This document shows, in pieces, positions 1 through 5,592 of a stretch of DNA of 5,817 nucleotides. The stretch's first letter is position 1; each line of letters starts with the position of its first letter. The position numbers and the translations under genes are program-made. The stretch is from Oligoflexia bacterium (GTDB lineage Bacteria > Bdellovibrionota > UBA1018). The notes beneath the pieces were generated by a model that ran no database searches, was not told where the DNA came from, and saw only the letters and a program-made list of their open reading frames with translations. The stretch covers positions 1-5,817 of the forward strand of contig JANXTV010000010.1 of assembly GCA_025352185.1 (NCBI GenBank). Reading direction: 5' to 3'.

Positions 1-199
1 AGCGTGCACTCAGTATTCTCGCGCCTACCTTCGACACTTATACGTCGCGCACGAAGCCCTCTCGGCTCGGCTGAATTCGATTCATAATCTCACGTACTAT
101 CTCACGATTATGCAGCAGATGCGTCACGCGATCCTCGAGAATCGGTTTGACGAATGGAAAGAGTCTTTCTATACCCGAAGGCAACGCGAAAAATCCTGA
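1..199 (+). CDS. tgt: Queuine/preQ1 tRNA-guanine transglycosylase, C-terminal end (5' partial)
   Basis: This is the last 65 codons of Tgt, read in the frame starting at base 2 and ending at TGA 197-199; the rest lies left of the window. Tgt exchanges guanine for preQ1 (bacteria) at the wobble position of GUN-anticodon tRNAs in the cytoplasm, a step in queuosine synthesis. The visible peptide begins A-C-T-Q-Y-S-R-A-Y-L-R-H-L, matching the family's zinc-site segment (CxxYSRAYLRHL). The Cys is the third zinc cysteine, and the His of the SIHNL segment lies 26 residues later, the same spacing as Cys323-His349 in the Zymomonas enzyme. The tail (TYYLTIMQQMRHAI, then a basic end) also fits the family. 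The first two zinc cysteines and the catalytic aspartates are outside the window. It is followed by yajC after 66 bases, the classical tgt-yajC-secD-secF order. No start codon is visible, so an ATG-based ORF search would miss it. Confidence 0.93.
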   Translation, partial: ACTQYSRAYLRHLYVAHEALSARLNSIHNLTYYLTIMQQMRHAILENRFDEWKESFYTRRQREKS

Positions 200-252
200 A
201 GTTTTAGGGATTTGAATAATATTCGCGACGACTCGTTCACCCACCGACTTTT

Positions 253-257
253 AAGGA
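253..257 (+). promoter_or_regulatory. Ribosome binding site deciding the yajC start
   Basis: AAGGA lies 8 bases before ATG 266. An upstream in-frame TTG at 212 would add 18 residues (NNIRDDSFTHRLLRKSP) in front of the signal peptide. It has no purine-rich site at a suitable distance, so ATG 266 is preferred. Confidence 0.75.
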
Positions 258-265
258 AATCACCG

Positions 266-667
266 ATGCTCACCCGAATTGCTCTGCTTGCGACGTCCTT
301 GCTCTCGTTCTCGGCATTCGCCGATGATGCCGCCGTTCCGGCGGGGTCCGGTACGGCTACCGCAGGTGCCGCCGCTGCCCAAGCCCCGGGAACCGGCGCG
401 ATGCTCGTCCCGTTCATCGCGATGTTCGCGATCATGTATTTTTTGATGATTCGCCCCCAGCAGAAGCGGGCGAAGGAACAACAAAACATGCTCTCCCAAT
501 TAAAAGAAGGAGATGAGGTTTTGACGGCTTCCGGAATCCTTGGCACAGTTAAGGCAATTACTGAAAAAATGGTCACCATCGAGATCGACCGGGACGTGAA
601 GTTAAAGGTCCTGAAGTCTCAGGTGGCGACGGTGCTAAAAGGCGGAGCTTCGGAAAAGCTCGCTTAA
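266..667 (+). CDS. yajC: Sec translocon accessory subunit YajC, with cleavable-type signal peptide
   Basis: A 133-residue inner-membrane protein that associates with SecD-SecF and the SecYEG translocon. The first 19 residues (MLTRIALLATSLLSFSAFA) look like a Sec signal peptide with an AFA|DD cleavage site. An Ala/Gly/Pro-rich linker follows (about 20-44), then one transmembrane helix (about 45-62), then the family hallmark RPQQKR at 63-68 on the cytoplasmic side. The soluble domain after it carries the conserved GDEVLTASGILGTV segment (about 82-95). E. coli YajC is about 110 residues and has no separate signal peptide, so the N-terminal extension is a variant feature; it is also compatible with an uncleaved second helix. 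The ATG start is chosen on its AAGGA site and because the signal peptide begins there. It lies between tgt and secD, the expected place, and probably shares their transcript. Confidence 0.95.
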   Translation: MLTRIALLATSLLSFSAFADDAAVPAGSGTATAGAAAAQAPGTGAMLVPFIAMFAIMYFLMIRPQQKRAKEQQNMLSQLKEGDEVLTASGILGTVKAITEKMVTIEIDRDVKLKVLKSQVATVLKGGASEKLA

Positions 668-716
668 GGCCCCGATTTTCAGCGTGTCTTTTTTCGTTTC
701 TTGAAAGGATTCTTCG

Positions 717-2450
717 ATGACGAAGACTTGGTGGTGGAAGTTCTCTCTCTTAGCCGTAACGGTTCTGTTTTCCGCGCTCTACGTTTACCCAACGATCGCG
801 AACCTCGACCTCGAGACGACGAAGTTTCCGGTGAAGCAGAAGATGAACATGGGACTCGACCTTCAAGGCGGAGTTTACATGGTTCTCGGCGTCGATTTTA
901 ACCGAGTCTATAAAGAGGTCGTCGATCGCCAGGGTCAATCCATGACCGAACACTTTAAGGAAAAGGGAATCGCGATCACCAGCGCGACGCTCGTACGCGA
1001 CGCGAGCGCCGTGGCCGAAGATCCCCAGGTCGAAGTGAAATTCGACGCTGCGAAGACAAACGAAATGAAGGAGGCCTTGAAGAAGGAATTCCTCACGCTT
1101 CGTCTGGTCGACGATAAGCCGGGCGTGCTTCGCGTCGGTATTTCCCGCGAATATAAAAACGACGTGCGCGAGAAAACGCTCCAGCAGTCGATTGAAGTCA
1201 TCCGGAACCGGATTGACGAATTCGGCGTGAGCGAACCTTCGATTACTTCACAGGGAACCGATCGCGTCGTCGTGGAACTTCCTGGCGTTAAGGACGTCGA
1301 GCGCGCGAAAGACCTCATCGGTAAGACCGCCCGCCTCGAATTTAAAATCGTGAACGACGGAGTCCTTTCCGAGGGCCAACTCGCGGGCATGATCCAGAAG
1401 GCCGAAGAAGAAAATAAAATTACCTACGTCGAAGGAAAAACGGCATTTTCGGAATACGCGAAGAAGATGAACGATCTCCTCCGTGATAAAATTCCGGCGA
1501 ATTCGGAAATTGCCTTCGAGCGCGTGAAAACGGGACTCCAGAAGGATGCCCCCTCGACTCGCATTCCGTATCTCCTTTTCTCGAAGGCCGACGTGACGGG
1601 CGATGACCTCCAAGATGCCGGCGTTTCCTTAAATCCGGAGCGGAATACTCCCGAAGTCACCCTGACTTTTAACCCTCGCGGGGCCGTTGGTTTCGATAAG
1701 GTCACGGGAGAGAACGTTGGTAAGCGTCTCGCGATCGTGCTCGATAACATGGTTCACTCTGCTCCCGTTCTCCAGACGCGGATTTCGAATGGACGCGCCG
1801 TCATTACCCTCGGTCGTGGCAACCACGACCAGATGATGCAAGAAGCGAAGGACATTTCGACCGTACTCCGTGCGGGTGCCCTCCCGACCCAGCTCGATTT
1901 CCTCGAGCAGCGAGTCGTCGGTCCTTCCCTCGGGCAGGACTCGATTCATAAGGGTTCGATTGCCTCCCTCATCGGGAGTGCCCTCGTGTTCCTCTTCATC
2001 ATGTTCTATTATAAAAAGTCGGGCGTGATCGCGGTGGTCACCCTCGTGCTGAACGTGCTGTTTGTGCTTGCTTGCCTCGTCGGCTTAGAAGCGACGCTGA
2101 CCCTGCCAGGGATCGCGGGTATCGCGCTCACGGTCGGGATCGCCGTCGACTCGAACGTCGTTATTTACGAACGGATTCGGGAAGAACTGCGGCATGGCAA
2201 AGCGATTCAAGCGGCCATCGAAAGCGGCTTCCAGAAAGCCTTCCGAACCATCCTGGATGCGAACGTGACGAACGCGATGGCCTCCATCGTGCTCCTCGTT
2301 TACGGAACGGGTCCGATTAAAGGCTTCGCCGTTACGATGCTCATCGGGATCGTGACGACGCTCTTTACGGCCGTCTTCGCGTGTAAGGTCTTCTTCGACC
2401 TTTACCTGCGTGGCCTCGAAAATAAGGGCGCTAAAACCATCAGTATTTAA
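717..2450 (+). CDS. secD: Protein translocase subunit SecD
   Basis: A 577-residue inner-membrane protein that, with SecF, uses the proton gradient to assist release and forward movement of exported proteins on the periplasmic side. Visible order: TM1 (about 7-26); the MGLDLQGGVYMVLGV motif (about 45-59); a periplasmic P1 region with NRIDEFGVSEP (164-174) and VVELPGVKDVERAKDLIG (185-202); the LRAGALPT motif (384-391) before TM2; then five helices at about 413-431, 436-454, 460-480, 511-531 and 535-557. TM4 carries LPGIAGIALTVGIAVDSN (463-480) with Asp478, the equivalent of E. coli Asp519 and Thermus Asp340 in the proton pathway, followed by YERIREEL. Length lies between short SecD proteins and the 615-residue E. 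coli protein. ATG 717 has AAAGGA 7 bases upstream. It starts 49 bases after yajC and precedes secF by 45 bases. No key residue is missing. Confidence 0.98.
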   Translation: MTKTWWWKFSLLAVTVLFSALYVYPTIANLDLETTKFPVKQKMNMGLDLQGGVYMVLGVDFNRVYKEVVDRQGQSMTEHFKEKGIAITSATLVRDASAVAEDPQVEVKFDAAKTNEMKEALKKEFLTLRLVDDKPGVLRVGISREYKNDVREKTLQQSIEVIRNRIDEFGVSEPSITSQGTDRVVVELPGVKDVERAKDLIGKTARLEFKIVNDGVLSEGQLAGMIQKAEEENKITYVEGKTAFSEYAKKMNDLLRDKIPANSEIAFERVKTGLQKDAPSTRIPYLLFSKADVTGDDLQDAGVSLNPERNTPEVTLTFNPRGAVGFDKVTGENVGKRLAIVLDNMVHSAPVLQTRISNGRAVITLGRGNHDQMMQEAKDISTVLRAGALPTQLDFLEQRVVGPSLGQDSIHKGSIASLIGSALVFLFIMFYYKKSGVIAVVTLVLNVLFVLACLVGLEATLTLPGIAGIALTVGIAVDSNVVIYERIREELRHGKAIQAAIESGFQKAFRTILDANVTNAMASIVLLVYGTGPIKGFAVTMLIGIVTTLFTAVFACKVFFDLYLRGLENKGAKTISI

Positions 2451-2495
2451 TCCTTCCCTCAGCCAGGCCTCGTTAGAAGGCCCAGGAGATCTAGA

Positions 2496-3479
2496 ATGTT
2501 CGAAATTATTAAGCCAACGATCAACATCGACTTCATGGCGAAGCGTAAACTTTGGGCCGGCCTTTCGGTGGCGGTCATCCTGGGTACGTTCATCCTCTTA
2601 AACACGAAGGGTTTGAATTACGGAATCGACTTTACCGGCGGGGCCGAAGTCCAGGTGAAGGTCCCCAGTGGCTGGGACATCGGGAAAGTGCGGAACGCGC
2701 TCTCTGACGGTGGCCTTCAGAACTTTAAAGTTCAGCAGATTGGGGTTCCCGCAGACTCGCAGTTTATCGTGAAGGCGGCGGGAGACGATAAGTCTCTGAA
2801 CTCCGTGTCCGCAAAAATCGGCGATATTCTAAAAAAAGAAGTGAAAGACGGCGAATCTAAAATCGAACGGGTCGACGTCGTCGGTCCGGCGGCCGGATCT
2901 TCGCTTCGGATGTCGGGTATTCTTTCGATGATCTATGCCCTGATCTGCATCTTAATCTACGTCGCGATTCGGTTCGACAGTCGTTACGCTCCCGGTGCGG
3001 TGATTGCACTTTTTCACGACGTCGTGATCGTGGTCGGAGTTTTCGTCATTACCCAGAAACAGTTCGATTTAACCGTGCTGGCCGCGATTCTGGCCCTCAT
3101 TGGTTACTCGAATAACGATACGATCATCGTTTTTGACCGGGTACGGGAAACGCTGCATACGAATCCGAGTCTGAATATTATTACGGCCGTGAATAAGTCG
3201 GTGAACGAGACGCTGGGTCGTACGATCCTGACTTCGAGCGCGACGTTTCTCGTCGTTTTCGCCCTCTGGGCATTCGGGGGGAAAGCCCTCGAAGACTTCG
3301 CATTCACCCTGATGATCGGAATCGTGGTCGGAACCTATTCGTCCGTCTTTATCGCGAGCTCGCTCGTGGTTTTCATGACGGAGTTCCAACAGCGCCGCGC
3401 CGTCGAAGCGAAAACGGGGGGACCGGGTAAAACGAAGAAGTCTTATACCGTTCGTCCTGATCCGAAGTTCAGTCCGTAA
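2496..3479 (+). CDS. secF: Protein translocase subunit SecF
   Basis: A 327-residue inner-membrane partner of SecD. TM1 is at about 19-36, followed by GIDFTGG (43-49), a short periplasmic P4 domain (about 50-130) and VVGPAAGSSLR (128-138). Five helices follow, with ALFHDV (171-176) and the hallmark LIGYSNNDTIIVFDRVRE (201-218). Asp208 and Arg242 (in NETLGRTILTS, 237-247) are 34 residues apart, the same spacing as the proton-relay pair Asp637/Arg671 of Thermus SecDF and Asp213/Arg247 of E. coli SecF. The C-terminal tail after TM6 (about 298-327) is polar, basic and proline-containing, and likely cytoplasmic. ATG 2496 has AGGAG 7 bases upstream. SecD and SecF are separate genes here, not fused as in some Firmicutes and Thermus. 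Confidence 0.98.
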   Translation: MFEIIKPTINIDFMAKRKLWAGLSVAVILGTFILLNTKGLNYGIDFTGGAEVQVKVPSGWDIGKVRNALSDGGLQNFKVQQIGVPADSQFIVKAAGDDKSLNSVSAKIGDILKKEVKDGESKIERVDVVGPAAGSSLRMSGILSMIYALICILIYVAIRFDSRYAPGAVIALFHDVVIVVGVFVITQKQFDLTVLAAILALIGYSNNDTIIVFDRVRETLHTNPSLNIITAVNKSVNETLGRTILTSSATFLVVFALWAFGGKALEDFAFTLMIGIVVGTYSSVFIASSLVVFMTEFQQRRAVEAKTGGPGKTKKSYTVRPDPKFSP

Positions 3480-3499
3480 TTTCAGTTTTTAATTTTTGG

Positions 3500-3504
3500 G
3501 GTGA
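3500..3504 (+). promoter_or_regulatory. Ribosome binding site deciding the recJ start
   Basis: GGTGA, inside GGGGTGAG, matches the 3' part of the full TAAGGAGGTGA anti-SD partner and lies 5 bases before ATG 3510. The in-frame GTG at 3501 sits inside this site and has only T-rich sequence before it, so ATG 3510 is the better start. Confidence 0.65.
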
Positions 3505-3509
3505 GTCGA

Positions 3510-5306
3510 ATGGCGGAACGAGAATGGCTTCCTCGGGATAGTCGGTTTCTTTCGGAAGAGGGGAAGCGAATCGCGAGTGAGCTCCGGACGTCGACGGGTC
3601 TCTCCGATCTCACGATCCGGATGTGCCTTTCTCGCGGCCTTTCGAGCGAAGACGAAATCGCGGAGTTCATCTCCCCGAAGCTCGAGAAGCTGAAGGATCC
3701 GCTTTCCATCATGGATATGGAAAAGGCGGTCGAGCGTCTCGCGCGCGCGAAAGAAGCAGGCGAGCTCCTCCAGGTTTTCGGGGATTACGACGTCGATGGA
3801 ACGACGGGGGCAGCTTTACTCTCCTGGTTTTTCCGGGACTGCGGATACCGCTACCAGGCCACGCAGCCGGACCGCTTTAAGGATGGTTACGGGCTCGGAG
3901 TAAAAGCCGTCGACGAGGCGAAAGCTGCCGGGGCGAGCGTGCTCATCACCGTCGACTGCGGAATTACGAGTTTCGAAGCCGCGACCCGGGCGAAGGAAAT
4001 CGGGATCGACCTCATTATTATCGACCACCATCAAGTCGACGCGGTTCGCGGACTTCCCGTAGCGTTCGCGGTGGTGAATCCTCAGCGACCGGATTGTACT
4101 TCGGGCCTAAAGGAACTCTGCGGATGCGGAGTCGCTTTCTATTTGATTCGCGCGCTCCGCGCCGAGGGCCGAAAACGCGCCTGGTGGCCGGCGGGTTCGG
4201 AACCTAATTTGAAACAGCATCTAGATCTCGTCGTGATGGCGACCGCCGCCGACATGGTTCCCCTCACGGGGGATAACCATATTCTCGTGAAGCAAGGGCT
4301 CGAAGTTTTAAAGAATAGCGTGAAACCCGGAGTGGCCGCACTTCTCGAAAGTGCCGGAATCGCCCACCGGGATATCGCGCCGTCGCACCTTGGTTTTGCG
4401 ATCGGTCCTCGGATTAATGCTTCGGGGCGAATGAGTTCCGCTTCGCACGCACTCGAACTCTTAACGACGACGGACCGCGCGCGCGCGACATCACTCGCGT
4501 TTGATCTCGAACGTTTAAACGTCGAACGGCAGGGGCTGCAGAACGCGATCTGGGACGAAGTTCGCGTTCGGGTCGAGGAAGGAATCGCGGCCGGAAAGTA
4601 TCAACACGCGATTCTCGTCGGAGATGCGAACTGGCACGAAGGGGTAGTCGGGATCGTCGCTTCGCGAGTCACCGAAACGTTTCGTAAACCGGCCGCGGTT
4701 CTCGCCCTTCGCGATGATTACGGTAAGGGATCGGTAAGGTCCTGGGGAAGTAAAGACGTACTCGAAGCCCTGCGCCGGTCCTCCTCGTTACTCCGCACTT
4801 TCGGAGGGCATAAGTATGCGGCGGGTCTTTCGGTCGAACTCTCGAATTTCGAAGCCCTCGTCGTGGCGTTCGACGAAGCGGTGGGATCACTCGAAGTGAA
4901 TACGGGCACGGATAAACCGCTCCTCACCGAAGGGGAGTGCACGCTCGAGGAACTGGATTTTAAAACGCTTCAGGAAATCGAAAAACTCGGTCCGTTCGGC
5001 CCGGGAAATCCGGAACCCATTTTCGTTGTGCGCGCAAAACCCGTCAGTCACTCGGTGATGAAGGGCCGTCACTTAAAACTTTCTCTCGCGACGGAAAGGT
5101 CCGCTCCCGGAACGACAACTTTTTCCGCGAAAGGCCCGGCAAAACTCATGGACGCGGTTTGGTTCGGTGCGGCGGAACGCGAGGAAACCTACGAAGCGGC
5201 GCTGAAGGGCGAATCCCTTTGGGCCGCCATTCCCGAGATTAACCGCTTCCGCGGACGGGCCACTCCGACTCTTCGCGTGAAAGATCGCCGGGATTTACCG
5301 ATCTAA
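3510..5306 (+). CDS. recJ: Single-stranded-DNA-specific 5'-3' exonuclease RecJ
   Basis: A 598-residue cytoplasmic DHH/DHHA1-family nuclease that degrades single-stranded DNA 5' to 3' using Mn2+/Mg2+ in RecF-type recombination, base excision and mismatch repair. The DHH domain shows motif I GDYDVDG (91-97; metal ligands Asp94 and Asp96), motif II VDCG (Asp149), motif III IIDHH (Asp172, His173, His174) and the ADMVPL motif (Asp248). The Asp149-His173 spacing of 24 matches Asp136-His160 in Thermus RecJ. Then come GFAIGPRINASGRM (295-308), WHEGVVGIVASRV (375-387), GKGSVRS (405-411) and FGGHKYAAGLS (431-441) of the DHHA1 part, and LGPFGPGNPEPIF (493-505) leading into a C-terminal OB-fold-like region. 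The N-terminus before motif I is about a dozen residues longer than in E. coli (577 residues overall). It follows secF by 30 bases with no terminator between, so it likely rides on the sec transcript; it ends at a strong terminator. Confidence 0.97.
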   Translation: MAEREWLPRDSRFLSEEGKRIASELRTSTGLSDLTIRMCLSRGLSSEDEIAEFISPKLEKLKDPLSIMDMEKAVERLARAKEAGELLQVFGDYDVDGTTGAALLSWFFRDCGYRYQATQPDRFKDGYGLGVKAVDEAKAAGASVLITVDCGITSFEAATRAKEIGIDLIIIDHHQVDAVRGLPVAFAVVNPQRPDCTSGLKELCGCGVAFYLIRALRAEGRKRAWWPAGSEPNLKQHLDLVVMATAADMVPLTGDNHILVKQGLEVLKNSVKPGVAALLESAGIAHRDIAPSHLGFAIGPRINASGRMSSASHALELLTTTDRARATSLAFDLERLNVERQGLQNAIWDEVRVRVEEGIAAGKYQHAILVGDANWHEGVVGIVASRVTETFRKPAAVLALRDDYGKGSVRSWGSKDVLEALRRSSSLLRTFGGHKYAAGLSVELSNFEALVVAFDEAVGSLEVNTGTDKPLLTEGECTLEELDFKTLQEIEKLGPFGPGNPEPIFVVRAKPVSHSVMKGRHLKLSLATERSAPGTTTFSAKGPAKLMDAVWFGAAEREETYEAALKGESLWAAIPEINRFRGRATPTLRVKDRRDLPI

Positions 5307-5310
5307 TTCC

Positions 5311-5331
5311 CGAGGGGAGTGTTTTTCCTCG
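5311..5331 (+). other. Hairpin just after the recJ stop codon
   Basis: CGAGGGGA (5311-5318) pairs with TTTCCTCG (5324-5331): 8 bp including two G-U pairs, with a 5-base loop. It begins 5 bases after the recJ stop and has no T-run behind it, so alone it is not a classical terminator. It may protect the 3' end of the mRNA or slow RNA polymerase before the main terminator downstream. Confidence 0.4.
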
Positions 5332-5339
5332 TGAATCGC

Positions 5340-5375
5340 CGTGCCTCGGCGCTCTCCAGGCACGTCATTTTTTTT
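5340..5375 (+). terminator. Rho-independent terminator of the tgt-yajC-secDF-recJ unit
   Basis: CGTGCCT (5340-5346) and AGGCACG (5358-5364) form a perfect 7-bp stem with an 11-base loop. After TCA comes a run of eight T (5368-5375). It is the only stem-plus-T-run seen in the window and lies 33 bases past the recJ stop, so it most likely ends the whole upstream transcript. Confidence 0.85.
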
Positions 5376-5434
5376 ACACTGCCGTAACTGAATAGAAACG
5401 GTGGAATGGGGCGGATCGCCACGGGGGATGCTTT

Positions 5435-5462
5435 TTGACCGGGCGAATCTCCGCGGTATCAT
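5435..5462 (+). promoter_or_regulatory. Sigma70-type promoter for the downstream secreted-protein gene
   Basis: TTGACC (5435-5440) matches the -35 consensus at 5 of 6 bases. TATCAT (5457-5462) matches the -10 consensus at 5 of 6. The spacer is 16 bases. Transcription would start near 5469, giving a leader of about 124 bases. The promoter lies beyond the recJ terminator, as expected for a separate unit. An interrupted inverted repeat (5411-5420 with 5442-5454) brackets the -35 box and could be an operator. Confidence 0.6.
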
Positions 5463-5502
5463 TTGCCCACGAGAGGCCACCGCATGGATTCGCAGTGGCT
5501 CT

Positions 5503-5572
5503 TAAGTCGTGAACTCTGATTTCGGCATCTGCGCCGAGGGCCCGGGGGGGACCTCAAGGAGATCACGACTTA
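5503..5572. repeat. Perfect 10-bp inverted repeat, 50-base spacing
   Basis: TAAGTCGTGA at 5503-5512 and its reverse complement TCACGACTTA at 5563-5572. The arms flank a nested hairpin (5522-5537) and a GGGCCCGGGGGGG tract. It most plausibly acts as an RNA stem in the leader; a DNA-binding role is possible but the wide spacing argues against it. Confidence 0.7.
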
Positions 5573-5581
5573 GATATGCTC

Positions 5582-5588
5582 AAGGAGG
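5582..5588 (+). promoter_or_regulatory. Ribosome binding site of the secreted-protein gene
   Basis: AAGGAGG, a near-perfect Shine-Dalgarno sequence, ends 4 bases before ATG 5593. The nonamer CTCAAGGAG that contains it (5579-5587) also occurs 26 bases upstream (5553-5561), where it would be partly buried in the leader stem. Confidence 0.8.
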
Positions 5589-5592
5589 GCGA

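Larger units (their letters stand above)
5469..5592 (+). promoter_or_regulatory. Structured 5' leader of the downstream secreted-protein gene
   Basis: From the inferred transcription start to the ATG there are two abutting hairpins. The first pairs 5472-5480 with 5495-5502: 8 bp (AGAG and CCAC against GTGGCTCT) with one bulged G and a 14-base loop. The second is a perfect 10-bp pairing of TAAGTCGTGA (5503-5512) with TCACGACTTA (5563-5572). It continues past an A-A mismatch with CTCT/GGAG and encloses a further 5-bp stem, TCGGC (5522-5526) with GCCGA (5533-5537). No T-run follows, so it is not an intrinsic terminator. I could not match it by eye to TPP, FMN, SAM, cobalamin, glycine, preQ1 or cyclic-di-GMP riboswitch consensus sequences. 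The role is unknown; a translational or stability control element is one possibility. Confidence 0.45.

Noticed and set aside
215..220. AATAAT as a -10 box for a yajC promoter
   Set aside because: No acceptable -35 box lies 15-19 bases upstream; read-through from tgt is simpler.
38..244. 68-residue reverse-strand frame
   Set aside because: It overlaps the clear Tgt C-terminus on the + strand and resembles no family I recognise; it is a shadow.
212..265. TTG-start extension of yajC
   Set aside because: It has no ribosome site and would put a charged stretch before the signal peptide; ATG 266 has AAGGA at good spacing.
935..1390. 151-residue reverse-strand frame inside secD
   Set aside because: It is antisense to conserved SecD sequence, Ser/Arg-rich as expected from reversed TCG/GCG codons, and has no family resemblance.
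3501..3509. GTG start for recJ
   Set aside because: The GTG lies inside the ribosome binding site of ATG 3510 and has only T-rich sequence upstream.
3740..3749. (CG)5 tract in recJ, repeated at 4476-4485
   Set aside because: Both encode Ala/Arg codons in conserved frame in a GC-rich gene; Z-DNA potential is possible but codon use explains them.
5373..5378. TTTACA as a -35 box just after the recJ terminator
   Set aside because: No -10-like hexamer at 16-18 bases; AATAGA at 5391 is too close. The T-run belongs to the terminator.
5295..5480. 61-residue reverse-strand frame in the recJ downstream gap
   Set aside because: It crosses the terminator and the promoter, overlaps the end of recJ, starts with GTG without a ribosome site, and has a low-complexity basic composition.
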